Shown in pieces: positions 45,801 through 57,880 of a DNA stretch of 64,000 nt. This DNA is from Bromus sterilis. Lineage: Eukaryota > Streptophyta > Magnoliopsida > Poales > Poaceae. A program made the position numbers and the translations under genes. The notes beneath the pieces are model-generated. The model was not told the origin of the DNA, did not search any database, and saw only the letters and a program-made list of their open reading frames with translations. Numbering within the stretch: the stretch's first letter is position 1; every line of letters starts with the position of its first letter. The stretch covers positions 177,400,001-177,464,000 of the forward strand of contig OX465598.1 of the NCBI GenBank assembly GCA_950022295.1. Reading direction: 5' to 3'.

Positions 45801-47395
45801 GATTAGAAGGGGGTGGGGGCCACCTGTCAGTGGGGTTATCCCACTGGCTGGACCGTGCGTGCACGCCGGCGAAGGAATACACGGCGGTGAGGCCCCGAGG
45901 AGGCCGGTGGTTGCCGTTTGCCCGGCACGGTGCACCAAAACTACCGCCATTGGATCCTACGCGAGCAGAACGACAAGCCGCACCCGTCCATGCCATCAGC
46001 ACGATCCGAGCTGGTCCGTGGCGACGGCTATGAAGACAAAGGCGGCGGTCGGAGCATGGTGTTCGTGGTAGCGCGGCTATACGGCGAGATCGAAGGGGAA
46101 AAATGGGGCAATTGGAGCTGCGGCTCACCGTGGAGCGTGTAGGGGTAGCAGTGAGCTCGAGGGAGCTTCACGGGCGACGAATCGCGCGGTGGTGGCCGGC
46201 AGCTGTGGCGGGGAAGAAGAGCTCGATTCCGACGATGGGGTGGCCGGCAGCTCGAGCGAGATGCTGGGGAAGACGAGGTCGTGCACGGGAAAGCTTCCGG
46301 ACACTGTGGCGCGGTCAGTCTTCGCCGTTGGCCGCGTCGGCCCCGGAGCCGTGGCCGCGGGTGCACGGTCCTCACCGGCAGTAGAGAGAGAGAGCGAGGC
46401 GAGGGGGAGGGGAGGGAGGGAGGACAGGGGGCAGCTAGGCATCCTTATCGTCGACGGGGCAGGTGAGAGAGGGGAGGGAGCAGGTAGGAGGGGCCGGCGG
46501 CGTGGCCCTCTGCCATGGCGCCCTGTGCGTGGGGGAGGGAGGAACAGTGAGAAAGAGAGGTGGGGGTGGGCCGGGTGGGCCACGCCCAGTAGCGTAGGAT
46601 AGTGTTTTCCCTTTTTTTGTTTTTTTTGTTTTATGTTTGTTCTGTTTGTAATTAGTTTAATGTCTTTTATATTTTTTACAACATAAAATTTGTTCCAAAA
46701 TTATGGTTGCATCATAGTTAAGTGCCACAAAAAGTTTGGGCATTAATAAAAATCATTTAGTATTTTGTTTTATTTAAAAGGCATTAATTGTCACTGTTGA
46801 CCGCTGTTATTATTTGTTTATCATTTTTAATCATGGTAATAAAATCCCATTTCACTTTTAATATAGCTTACTGTTATTTAGGCATTTTTTTAAAAAATTG
46901 ATTTCACAATTTTTAGTTCATTTAAAATTTGCACTTGTTTATTTTATTCCATGGCAATTTAATAATTCCCAAAGCTATTGTTTCTATTTCATAATACTTT
47001 GTCAACACTTTAATAGAATACCCATTGCTATTCTAACATGGCCCAAGATTGCTAGGCAATACTATTAATAGTTTTTACAATGTTGGTTTAACTATGATTT
47101 CCATTCCCAATTTAATTCACTTGGCAATACAACAATCCGGCATCCTTGGTTTCATAATCATCACTGACTTGTGATTATTCAAATAGCTAGGAGTTGACTT
47201 GGTTTAGGTATTTGCAAAAATGGTTATCATACACCCACAATTTCCTTGGAGCAAGATTATAATCTGAAAATTTTATCATGGTGAGAATCTGACAGAGTTA
47301 TGATCAAGGTGATCATGGCTTGATCATCAACAGTAATGATCACTAACAGTGGAATCACTTTAGTGATTACTGTTACTGATTCTCAGGGTGTTACA
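42832..47395 (-). mobile_element. Giant solo LTR H2 (4564 bp) in the F 3' LTR
   Basis: Plus-orientation ends are TGTGACGCCC and GGGTGTTACA. The target duplication TCAAT is at 42827-42831 and 47396-47400. The uninterrupted site in the other F LTR (about 57210) confirms the insertion. It has the conserved box reversed at about 43655-43712 and CTGAGTACAGAC at about 43028-43039, so its sense is minus. A GC-rich island lies at about 45830-46600, with ORFs on both strands that I do not regard as genes. No interior or second LTR is present. Confidence 0.87.
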
Positions 47396-47906
47396 TCAAT
47401 CCTCCCTCCGGCAGGGTGCCGGGAAGAGGTCTGCTGGCGCTCCCAATCTTGGAAGCACGGTAGCGACGGAACAGAGGCGAGATCGCCAAAAGGGGTTCTA
47501 TCTTCGTAGGTTTCGCGTCACGGAGAATATATAGGCAAAGGGGGCAACCAGGGGGGCCACCAGGGGTCCAGACACCCCCCCCCCCCGGCGCGGCCAAGCC
47601 CTAGGTCGCGCCAGGTGGCCACCTGGGCACCTAGTGGTGGCCCTCTGGCCCAACTTTGGTGATTCCGGAAGCTTCATGTACGCTGAATTTTTATCTGATT
47701 TTCCCGAATTTTTGGAGCATTTTTAATATGGGGGAAACCTGATATAGAAAAACAGCAGAAAATAGGAACTGGCACTGTGGTGCACTGAGTTAATAAGTTA
47801 GTCCAAATATGATCAAAATTGTATGAAAGTGTATCTAGATCATAGCAATATCACACAAAACATGCATGGAGCAAGCAGAAATTATAGATACGTTTGGGAT
47901 GTATCA

Positions 47907-47925
47907 ACATCCCCAAGCTTAATTC
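47907..47925 (-). promoter_or_regulatory. Polypurine tract of F
   Basis: The minus strand reads AATTAAGCTTGGGGATGT before the 3' LTR start TGATACATCC. It is the same tract as in A-1 at 4065-4082. Confidence 0.85.
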
Positions 47926-50689
47926 CTGCTCGTCCTCGAGTAGGTAAATGATAACAAGCATAATTTCTGTGGTGACATGCTAACAACCATATAAGAACTT
48001 TGAAAGTAAAGCAATCAAGGTATGTAATTCAATTCAATTCATAACAAGCAAGAGTCTATAGTAGCATTAAAATAAGCAACGAAAGAACATTTAGGTGCAA
48101 GAGTTCTTAGCTGTCCGTGACTCGAATGTCTCCAGATGGTGTTTGCGTGCAAGAAGTGGGAGATGGGAATACGAGAGAAAAAATATAATTGTTGAGAACT
48201 CAATCTACTAAACTTTCACACTTGTTCTTCTTTGGAATTTAATATTGACTCGTCCCCAGACCACTGGCCAGGTACAAGTCAATTTGATCCACTCCTTTTC
48301 GATATTTTGAGCACTCATGCAATGGATGAGTGTAAGCACAAGAGTTGACACTAAGGATGGCAAAGAGAGAGATATGGTGCAGGAGGAAGACAAAAAGGGT
48401 GAGACAGGCTCACATCAATGAGGACAATCATAGGCGAGAGAAGGCCAAATGATAGATATGATGTGAGGAGTAGGGATTGCCATGCAACGGATGCACATAT
48501 GAGCTAAGAAAAGCTCTCCAATGGAACTAGTGGGGGTGCATACAACTTGCTTGCTCATGAAGACCTAGATCTCGTTTGAGGAGGCTCATCCTTGGAATAC
48601 GCAAGCCAAGTTCTATAGTGTGAAGGTCCCCCCGTAGATATATGCATAAATGATCATCTCTATGGAGCACGAGATAAGAAGGAGTACGAGTGTGGATCTT
48701 TCAAAGGAATAGTAGTGTTGCCCATTTCTCTCTTTTTATTTCTTTTTCTATTTTTTGTATTTTTTTGGTGGCCTCAATGGCTCTTTCTATTTAACTCTCA
48801 TTTGTCCTCTTTGAGATCTTTTATTTTGTCCACTTTGGGATCTTTTCCTCACTTAAGGGAAACACTCTATTTTACAAGAAGGTATAGAAGATCTTCACAC
48901 TTTACAAGGTACTCAACATAAAGAAGATGTAGCTATCATGATGTATGCAAATGTATGCCTCTGCCAGTGTAGTAGGAACATGTATGACATGAAGATCAAG
49001 TCATCAAGAGGTGGATGTTGCATGGAAATATATCTCGGAAAGGCTATGGAAATGCCTTGATAGGTAGGTATGTTGGCTGTTTTGAGGAAATATGTAGGGA
49101 GGTTTATGATGACAGAGCGTATCATGCCAAGGTTTTGGATGCACCGGCGAAGGTGGACGCCAACTCTCGGAGTGAGAAGACGGCAATGCACGGTACGGAA
49201 GAGGCTAGAAAATATGGGAAGGTGGATGTGCCAACTTTCGATACTTACATTAGTCCGAAGAACTCATGCACTTATTATCGGTAACTCTCAATCTAATAAG
49301 GAGGTTCACAAAGAGACAAGTACCCCGAGGAGGAGTGTATGGGGGTTTGGTTATCCTTGCGCATCCTCGACTCATGGTACGTGAGTGTACTCTAATATCC
49401 GATCCCTCAAAAGATTAGTGATCCATCTAGTAGCTAGAGTTCTCAACTAGTTTTTGTAGGTTTTGAAAATAAGAACGGATTTCCCAAAATACGACACCTA
49501 TCACTAATAGGCTAGAGCTCTTTACACCAAAAGTTCAAACATTACTCACAACAATCGCTCAAAACTATTGCAAGTTACTACTACAATTGAATAGCAACCT
49601 CAATTACCTACTTCAAGACAAGACACAACTCAGTGCAACAACCAACTCTCTTAACAAGATAAACATGAAAACTAAAGAGAGTTCCAGCAAAAAAATAAAC
49701 AAAATCTAAAGCTCTTGCTAAAGACAAACACTAAAACTAAAACTAAACATGGCAGCAGCTACGAAAAGATAAAGAACACACAACAGAGAAAAGATAAGCA
49801 TGAAAATCCTATGATGTGATCTAGATTGAAGTGGAGCGTGTTTCTCTCCCACACAAAGTAAGTTGGGGTATAACTTGTTACGAATAGCAAGCAAAGCTAA
49901 AGAAAACTAAAAAGGAAAACTAAGAGCGAGACGCTCCAAGCATAGCACATAACGCATGAAGTGATAAAAATATAGTGAGACGAAGGAGGAACTAATGATT
50001 GTTGATGGAGAAGAGGATGCACGGGGGCATCCCCAAGCTTAGACGCTTGATTCTCCTTGAATATTTATTGGGGATGCATGGGGGCATCCCCAAGCTTGAG
50101 CAGTTGACACTCCCGGATCTTCTTTCATCATCTTCCCTCGCACGCTTAAAAACTCCCTTCATAAGATGATTAGAGAGGTTAGTACCCTTAATAAAGTAAT
50201 TTTTCTCCACTGGATACAAAGATATTATTTAATAGCTACTGTTTCTCAAGATTGCCAAAAAAAATTGCAAAGAAAAATCAAGCTTAAGGTTTGCAAAAGT
50301 GAAGAGAGGCAAAACTTGGCAGAATTTGTGAAAAACAGAACAGCAGGTAGTAAAGAATTTTTTGGGGGTACTCCCGCAACTCAAATCAAAAAACTCAGAA
50401 TATACGAAACTTTCCCAATTGTATAAAGCATGTTGTGTAAAAAATTCAGCTCAAAAATATGAACTGATGATTTGTTTTGATTTTTTCCTTCAAGCAGACA
50501 GAATATGTTTTCTGGACAGCATGTCACAAGTTTTGATTCCCTTATCATAAGAGGCTATAACTTGGCACAAAGCTTGAAAATAAAGATACAATGATGTTTC
50601 TACAGTAGTAAAAATCATGAAGACCACTAAAAATATAAGTAAAAACATCTTGGGTTGCCTCCCAACAAGCGCTTTCTTTTACGCCTTTA
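47926..50689 (-). other. Long non-coding 3' region of F
   Basis: No domain-bearing ORF. About 47926-48900 matches the A-1 3' UTR. Near 50640-50670 the minus strand carries AAGCGCTTGTTGGGAGGCAA, a block I know from the region after pol in Triticeae Athila-like elements. Two further copies of AAGCTTGGGGATGCCCC lie at about 50023-50040 and 50080-50096. The gap where RT, RNase H and integrase should be is closed directly. Confidence 0.7.
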
Positions 50690-51553
50690 AGCTAGGCATA
50701 AGGCAAAAGAAGAATCAAAGGTCCCCGAGATCATCGGAGTCATAAAAACCTTCAAATTGATTTTAAACAAGCTCATTCTTCTTATTCCTAGGAAATAGGT
50801 ACTTACCTTTCGCCTTACCGCGTAAGCGTATGTGCCCGATACCAATATCAATGAAGCCTTTCATAGCTCGGAGGAAGTCCCTTCCAAGCACGATGTTGCT
50901 TTGGTTTGGCTCCATGATGAAGAAATTCATCGGTGCAACCCTATGAAGGAATGCAACTTGGATTTCTTTTACCTTTCCTTTAACCTCCGAAATATCTCCA
51001 TTAGCATGTTCGGATAAGATGACAATTTATCCATGTCTAGTTTCAAAGAATCATAAACTATTTTTGGCATAGTAGAAACCATGGATCCAATATCACAAAA
51101 AGCAAGGAAGTCTTGCTTAGAGATGCTAATCCTAACAAAAGGCTCCCAATCATCATCTATCTCCAACATTTCTTTATTGTTGGACTTAAGTTTCTCTACT
51201 TTTCTCAAGTCTAGAGCATCCATCCTCTTTTCAATAGCGTCAAGTCTATCTATAACAATATCAAAACTATGTTCATAAATAAAATAACTAGATAGACCAT
51301 GAAAAATATCAAGAGCTCTAGCTTCATCACACTCTAAAAAGTTTCCTTCAGCTATAATAACAAGAGAGTGTTTACACCACTTAAAAAGACCATGGTAAAA
51401 AATTCTAAGCACAATTTTTATAGGTATCCAAGCCATAATTCTCTTATGTGCCTCAGAAATTCTGTCCCATGCCTTCTTCATATTTTCTCCATCCCTTTGA
51501 CGGAAATCTAGAACTTCTGATTCCCTTAAAGCACCAAGTCCTAACATGTTCAT
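50690..51553 (-). pseudogene. Gag-protease remnant of F
   Basis: 194 codons open from 51553 to 50969. The first part is gag-like (RQRDGENMKKAWDRISEAHK, FYHGLFKWCKHSL). A Lys/Asp-rich linker (IEKRMDALDLRKVEKLKSN) joins it to FLAFCDIGSMVSTMPKIVYD, which resembles the Athila protease start with DIG in place of DLG/DSG. In another frame, to about 50690, comes IVLGRDFLRAMKGFIDIG, the later protease element. The fusion of a short gag end to protease means that the middle of gag is deleted. Pol beyond it is missing. Confidence 0.7.
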
Positions 51554-51705
51554 CTAAACAAGGAGGACTACTAAAAGCAAGGTAAATAATTTTTTTATGA
51601 TTTTTGATATAGGACACAAAGATAAAAAAACTGAAAGGTAAACTAACAAGACTAAAAAGCAAAGGTAAGAGATAGTGTGCAACTCCCCTATCTTAGCACT
51701 CGGAG

Positions 51706-51723
51706 TCCCCGGCAACGACGCCA
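51706..51723 (-). promoter_or_regulatory. Primer binding site of F (tRNA-Asp type)
   Basis: The minus strand reads TGGCGTCGTTGCCGGGGA, one change from TGGCGCCGTTGCCGGGGA, which fits the 3' end of plant tRNA-Asp. It lies 10 bp inside the LTR end GAGTATCA. Confidence 0.9.
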
Positions 51724-51733
51724 AAAATTAGCT

Positions 51734-54700
51734 TGATACTCTATCCTTGTTGGTTACCCCAAGTGGAAGGTTGAGATGTAGTGTAGCGGCAAAGTTCCCT
51801 TGGCAAAGATACCAATGTTGAAAAGATCATCTGTCGTAGGACTCCTGATAATGATAAGTAGGTGGTGAAGTGAACAATGGCATCATTCACAACTCAACGT
51901 TGTTTAATTCACATGGACCTGCACACGACACAAATAACTTTCCTTCCCAACGAGTATAGAGAGGTTGTCAATCTCTCCGGCCTTGTTGTTCAAAAAGGAT
52001 CAAACGCAAGGGATAATGATAATGGTAGCAACTAGGAAGTAAAAGCAGGAAAACAAAAGAGCGTGTAAATGGTGATGAGAATATGGACCGGGGTCCCGTG
52101 ATGTTCACTAGAGATGTCTCTCTCCCAAAATACGGTAAGACTTCTATGCGAGATAAACAAATCACAGTTGGGCAATTGACAGGATTAAAAACGCACCGCA
52201 ATGCTAACTATGCTACAAAGAAAGGACGAGGCTCAAAAGCATGGGCGGTACGCCTAAATAAGTAGACCGAAATCCAACTACATCTACTACTAATCATCCA
52301 CCTTGAGATATCTATCCAGAACATCTCGCTGGTATTAAATTGCGATCCCCAGCCAAAGTGTTGTAACAGCCCAGTTTTCACAAAAATTAAAAATTTTGTT
52401 TTCGGTGTGAATTGTTTGATTGTCTGTTTTGTTTGCGGTGTTTGCATCCCCGATTTATTGATCGGCAATTATTTTCCCCCCTCTTATCTCGTACCGGACG
52501 GAGACCGACCCTTGCCACCCTGACACTCGACCTTGGCGACACCGGGGTTTCACCCGAGCACCGTCGAACCGGCACAAGTCCAGCCATCGCCACCGGATCG
52601 AAAACCCCGTTTATTTAATAAACGGATTATTTTTATGGGGTGCAGAAAAATGTTGTCGGAATGTCACAGAAGTGAGGTACGATCGACGGGCTTGACGCGT
52701 TGAGCGCGTGGTTCGAGATTTCGTCCGAATCGGAGTCTGTAGGGAGTCTCGGCGGTCACGAATGCGATCACCGGACGCGCGAGAGGGGTACCGAGGGCGT
52801 TTGTGTCAACTGTCCAGCCAACCAGCCCTATATAAAGAACACCAGCCTCCCACCACCCAATCAGGGTTTACCCTAATGGAAATTTGCAGCCATCCCCTCT
52901 AAAAGTCCCCAAATCTGCCCAATAGCCCTCCACCAGCCGAAACCCTAGCCCCCATCAGATCCAGACCGTCAGATCTGGGATCTGACGACCCAGATCTGCC
53001 CAACCGAAGCCAGCCAGCTCCTCCACCAACCTCCAGCCACCGGGCCCCGCAGGGCCCCGATCTGGGCCGAGGCGGGCCGCAGCCGCGCCGCCCGTGGAGC
53101 AGCAGCCGCCTCGCACGCCGGCGAGCGCGCCGCCGGCCAGCCACCGCGCGCTGAGCCGCCGCCGGCCTCCCTCTCCTCCGCGCCCCTCCCTCTCATCTCC
53201 TCCTCCCTGCCTAACATCCTTTTCCTCTCCTCCCCGCGCAGGTAGCCGGAGCCGCTGCCCGCGCCATGGACAGGAGCTCGCCGAAGCTCGCCGGAGCTCG
53301 CCCGAAGGCCGGCAGCCGCCGCCACCGGCCGGATCCGGTCCCGGCGCCCCGTTCCCCTCCGTTTCCGGCCAACCCCGCCTCCTCTGCGCCACCTCAGGCA
53401 GCCATGCCTCCGCTGGCGTCCGTCGCGCCGCCGCCCGATCCCATCGGGACGGGGCCGGCAGCTCCAGCCGCCACCAACCGAACGGCCACCATGGGCCGGC
53501 CCAGATCCCTCCAGCGCACCCCCTCGGCCCGAGCCAGGCCGCCTCATGGGCCAAGGCCCTGGGTGAGGCTTTTCCCTTTTTTTGTTTTTTTTTGTTTTTT
53601 TTCTGGCTGGCTCCTGTGATTTTTGCTAAGTCTGATGTTATGTGCTGCTGATTCGATTCCGCGTTGACGATAGCAAGCAAACCGTAGCTCCGATGAACGT
53701 GCCCCCAAAACAAAAGTTGCTTAGTTTTGCGTGATCTAGCATTCGTATGTAGAAAGTTTTTCCATTTGAGCTCATCTTGATTGTGTAATTGTGTGCTGAA
53801 CAGGGCATCAGGCCGTTAAACTGCTACTTTTTCCTGTTAAGTGCTGCTGTTTATATTTTGTTGCAACTTTGCATGATGATTGTGACTCATCCATGAGGCC
53901 TACAGCATTGATTCTTTATCCTATGTGTTAAGCATCATGTGTACTTCTATTCCATGCTTTAACTTGTCATGTTTGGGTGCTCTAGCTATATTAAATCTTC
54001 CTACAAAGTGGTGATCATGATGTTAATGTGCTGCTGTTGCTGAAACTGTTATTTTGTTGCAACTTCGGTCGACGAGTGTGCGCGACCGTTTATCGGAATT
54101 GAGTGATTCAAATTGCATATTGTTAAGCATGACGTCTAATTTCATCCCATGTATTGCATTGCCATGATATGCTTTCTGGTCATATAGATATTCTTCTCCA
54201 AAGTTGCTATGCTGCTATTTTTGACAGCCACCTCTGTTTTACGCGATGCCATGTTGTTTGCTTAATATCTTTTGATCTATGATGTCTTTTTGCATGATTC
54301 TTTTTGCTATGCCTTCCTTGTCATGTCTAGTTTAATTTCATATCATTTGTGAGCATGTTTGCATTATTTATCCTGCTTTTGCATTGCTCTAAACTGTGCT
54401 TCGTGATGTTGGCAGTTTGTGCCCGTAACTTGTTTTGTCTTGTATCTTTTTAACCGTAACTCCGTTTGGAGTGTGCCTTATATGTAACTTGATTAGTTTT
54501 TCGTGTACTTTGTGTTTATGCTATTGTTTGCTGCTGTTAACCAACCTAAAATATGGTTTAGGACAGAACAGTACCAAATGTTTTAATCATCGTGCGGCAC
54601 TAGGTGTTATGCCATGTTTAGGTTGTGCCTCACTTAAATTGACTAGCATCGATAGTTTACTTTGTGCTTCACCTCTTGACATGTTTGTGTGCTATGCCAT

Positions 54701-57698
54701 GCTTGCTTGAGTTGCCATGTTAACAACCTTTGTTGATCACCTGTAGCTAAGCAACTTGAACCACCGTAAACGTGCGGTATTCGTCGTGTGTGATCGATAC
54801 CCCACTTAAATTGTTAGTACCCATTCTCGACGATAGATCCGTATCGCGTTGCCGTGCCTTGTGTTGCCTCTTTGATCTTGTATTGCTCCGTAGTAATAGT
54901 GGTGCACCGTTGATTGATTTCCAGTGTTTATCGTCTTGTGTGCTTCCGCGGGTACCTCTCGGAGACGATGCGAGCTTGCGATCAACTACGCCTTCGGAAC
55001 CCGACTTATCAACAGGCAAGGACTATAAATTACTTATGATCCATTCTATTTCAACCAGAGGTTTGCATGCTAGTCTAGATTAAGTTCAATGTTTGATCCT
55101 ACCACATGTTTACAGCCTCTTTCAAACCAATACAGCCATGTCCCCTCCCAGCAAACCATGTACTGCTATGTTACTTTTGCTCGTCGCTCAGCCCCTGCTT
55201 AGTATGCATGCTTAGGATGCTACGATGTTACCTGTTACCCCTGGGTTTGGGATATCACATTATTATATTGTTGTTGATGATATGATTATTATAAATGTTG
55301 AATATATTCGACGAAGGATGGAAGGTCTAGGCTATCCCGCCCCGACGCTTTGTTCCATTCGAGTCACCTAGGACCCGAGTTCCGGGTATTGGTTTTAAGA
55401 CTGAGCGTGCCTAACCGCGTGTGGGATTTTATGGGGTCCCCTGTTCTTACCTATCTATCTTCAAACATTTCTAGAGGTGGCCCAAGCTGATTTACCATTT
55501 GAAAACATGCATATATATCTTGTCGGGTCGCTCCTAGCAGATATCTTTTAAAACAACTTGGGCCAGCGGAGACATGGTTTCTCTTTTTGGTCCACACCAG
55601 GGAGCTAGGGGGTTGTCCACATCTGTTTGGGCAACCTATCCGACCTCATCCAGACGGTAGAGGCCGATTCGAGAGTGCGGCCGGCTTTTGAGTTGGGTGT
55701 CGACTCACCGGGGGCCACCCGGATTTGTTCGTTGTTAGCTAGAGAGACTTGTCGTTTCGGATCTCTTGGAACTAAATCATAAAATGGTTGCCTGTGATGG
55801 GTAGCAACTGAGAGAGATGGACGTGCGTGCGGAGCCTTGTAATGGGCAGTTGGTACACCCCTGCAGGGTTAAATCTTTTCGAGAAGTCGAGTCCGCGGTT
55901 ATGAACGACTTGAGACCTACTCCTTGTTCATAGACAACAACAGCTGAGATAATTTTAATATAACTTGATCAACGTGTGTCTGCCTTGACTGCTTCTTCTT
56001 CGTCGGGATGCGAAGAGGAGGACAAGGATAGGATAGGTGTTATGTTTGCGTAAGTAGTTGATAGCAAGACTTGTTGGAGGCGATTTCCTCATCGAATGCT
56101 TGGCTTCTTATCTCACTCTCTAGATCGTTAGCCACTTCATAAATGCTAGTGCGGCAGCAACCTCACCACTTACCACATCCTTACTGTAAACTACTAGTTG
56201 TCCTAGAATGACGAGTGATGAAGTCCTTGCTAGGTCAGATGACCACTACAGTGGGATGCTGAGTACTTCTGTACTCATGATACTACCCCCAAACTCTTTT
56301 CAGGGTTCTTGATCGACAAAAGGTACGGTGATCGACGTTTCACGTGGAGACTCGACGACGACTAGTTAGGCGGATCCCGGCGGAGGGCCTGGACCCGTGT
56401 GGTTATGGGAATCGATGTTTTTCTCTTTGCCACTAGGCATTTGCTTGTAGTCTGTACTCAGACATGTATCTTCCGCTGTTGTATTGTATTTGAGGCAGTT
56501 GTATGCCGATTGTATGAGATGTTGTATCCTATATCTGTAATGTTGTGATATCATGTTGGAAATCCGGGGCATATGGCTTTGTCATATGTCGCGGTGGGAC
56601 CGATATGTGCTTCGTCCTCGGATCTGGGTGGAAACACCTAGATCTGGAACAGTACCGCATATCGGGCCTTCCAAGTGTAAACCAAAAGCAACAGACAACT
56701 GCATTAAAAAACACTTTGTGTAAAGTAAACAATCCTTGCAACCGTGGTTACAAGCACCGTTGTTTTCCCCCCTTGTGGCAACAGCACATCTCCTAGACTC
56801 ATGTTTCTATCACTCAAGTGTGTCATCAGGGGGCATGAACCCACAATCGAGCATAACGTTCCCTCTTGGAGTCACTGCCTACTGCTTGGCCAAAGCAATA
56901 AACAGCAACGGAGAACATGCAAGAATTACTTAGGAACAAATATATAAAAGATAAGAACCAAATATATTACTCAATCACAAACTGAACATAGTCTCATAAT
57001 CCATCAGATCCCAGCAAACTCGGCATAGCAACAGCATAAAATTATATATGTGCCTCGATCATGTAGGGCAGCTCACGAGGTCTAAACCAAGAAGAACAAA
57101 GAGGGGAGGAGAAAATCACATAGCTACTGATCACGGACCCATGGTCCAAGGTAGACTACTCACGGATCATCTGGGAAGCGTCCATGATGGAGGGGAAGCT
57201 CCCGGAGATCAATACTCCCTCCAACAGGGTGCCGGAAAGAGGTCTGTTGGCGCTCCCGATCTTGAAAGCGCGGCGGCGGCAGAACAGAGGCGAGATCGCG
57301 AAAAGGGGTTCTGTCTTTGGAGGTTTTGCATCACGGAGAATATATAGGCAAAGGGGGCAACCAGGGGGTCCACCAGGGGTCCAGGCGCCCCCCCCCCCCC
57401 GGCACGGCCAAGCCCTAGGCCGCGCCAGGTGGCCGCCTAGGTACCTGGTGGTGGACCTTTGGCCCCACTTTGGTGATTCCGGAAGCTTCCGGTACGCTGA
57501 TTTTTCCCGAATTTTTAATATGGGGGAAACCTGAAATAGAAAAACAGAAGAAAACATGAACTGGCACTGTGGTGCACTGAGTTAATAAGTTAGTCCAAAT
57601 ATGATCAAAAGTTTATGAAAGTGTATGTAGATCATAGCAATATCACATAAAACATGCATGGAGCAAGCAGAAATTATAGATACGTTTGGGACGTGTCA
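51734..57698 (-). repeat. 5' LTR of F, split by a solo LARD-like LTR
   Basis: Net length about 1.65 kb once 52362-56673 is removed. A minus-strand TATATATTC lies near 57339-57346. A poly-C run lies near 57387-57400. It serves as the reference for the A-1, A-2 and F 3' LTRs. Confidence 0.88.
52362..56673 (+). mobile_element. Solo LTR of the LARD-like family (4312 bp)
   Basis: Starts TGTAACAGCC, ends GGGCCTTCCA. The target duplication AGTGT is at 52357-52361 and 56674-56678. It aligns along its length with 5466-9797 and 10401-14770 but is more diverged, notably in the GC-rich island (about 52900-53560). TATATAAAG lies at 52829-52837. The conserved boxes are at about 55851-55905 and 56452-56463. 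No interior is present, so it arose by LTR-LTR recombination. The 252-codon ORF at 52955-53713 (minus) is a GC-rich artefact. Confidence 0.9.
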
Positions 57699-57880
57699 CC
57701 ATCATCTTTAGATATGATGGTGATGAGACCCTGTGGGCCAGGATTTTTGACTCGGATGGTGATCGAGTCGGCTGCTGCTTGGAGAGTTCCAGCAGTAGTG
57801 ATGAAGAATTATACAACAATGTAGAGGAGGCCCAAGTCTCTTCATCTGAGGACGAAGCCGACTTTGAAGTCGACCACTGA
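57699..57880 (+). pseudogene. Antisense B3-domain-like gene, B2 copy, C-terminal part
   Basis: Resumes after F with the repeated CCATC. It encodes FRYDGDETLWARIFDSDGD, then RVGCCLESSSSSDEE and an acidic tail ending at TGA 57878-57880. It matches 20620-20800 of B1 closely and is open to the stop. Confidence 0.65.

Larger units (their letters stand above)
35184..47906 (-). repeat. 3' LTR of F, heavily interrupted
   Basis: Only 12 bp of the LTR end (TGATACTCTATC, 35184-35195) precede the foreign block 35196-42695. LTR sequence resumes at 42696, is interrupted by H2 (42832-47395), and ends at 47906 next to the polypurine tract. About 1 kb of LTR present in the 5' LTR is missing around the E/G block. 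Minus-strand CTATATATTC near 47527 is the likely TATA box. A poly-C run lies near 47573-47586. Confidence 0.75.
35184..57698 (-). mobile_element. Athila-like element F, with nested E/G, H2 and solo LARD-like LTR
   Basis: The target duplication CCATC is at 35179-35183 and 57699-57703, inside the antisense B3-like gene of B2. In plus orientation the element starts TGATACTCTATC and ends GGGACGTGTCA. On the minus strand the order is 5' LTR (51734-57698), tRNA-Asp-type primer site, gag-protease remnant, long non-coding 3' region, polypurine tract and 3' LTR (35184-47906). RT, RNase H and integrase are absent from the 3.8-kb interior, so F is non-autonomous. Both LTRs are interrupted by later insertions. 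Confidence 0.85.

Noticed and set aside
52955..53713. A 252-codon minus-strand ORF in the solo LARD-like LTR.
   Set aside because: Compositional artefact of the GC-rich island. The other LTR copies do not keep the frame.
15244..57703. CCATC used as target duplication by both B1 and F as a sign of target preference.
   Set aside because: Two events in unrelated families are too few, and the flanks beyond the 5 bp show no shared motif.
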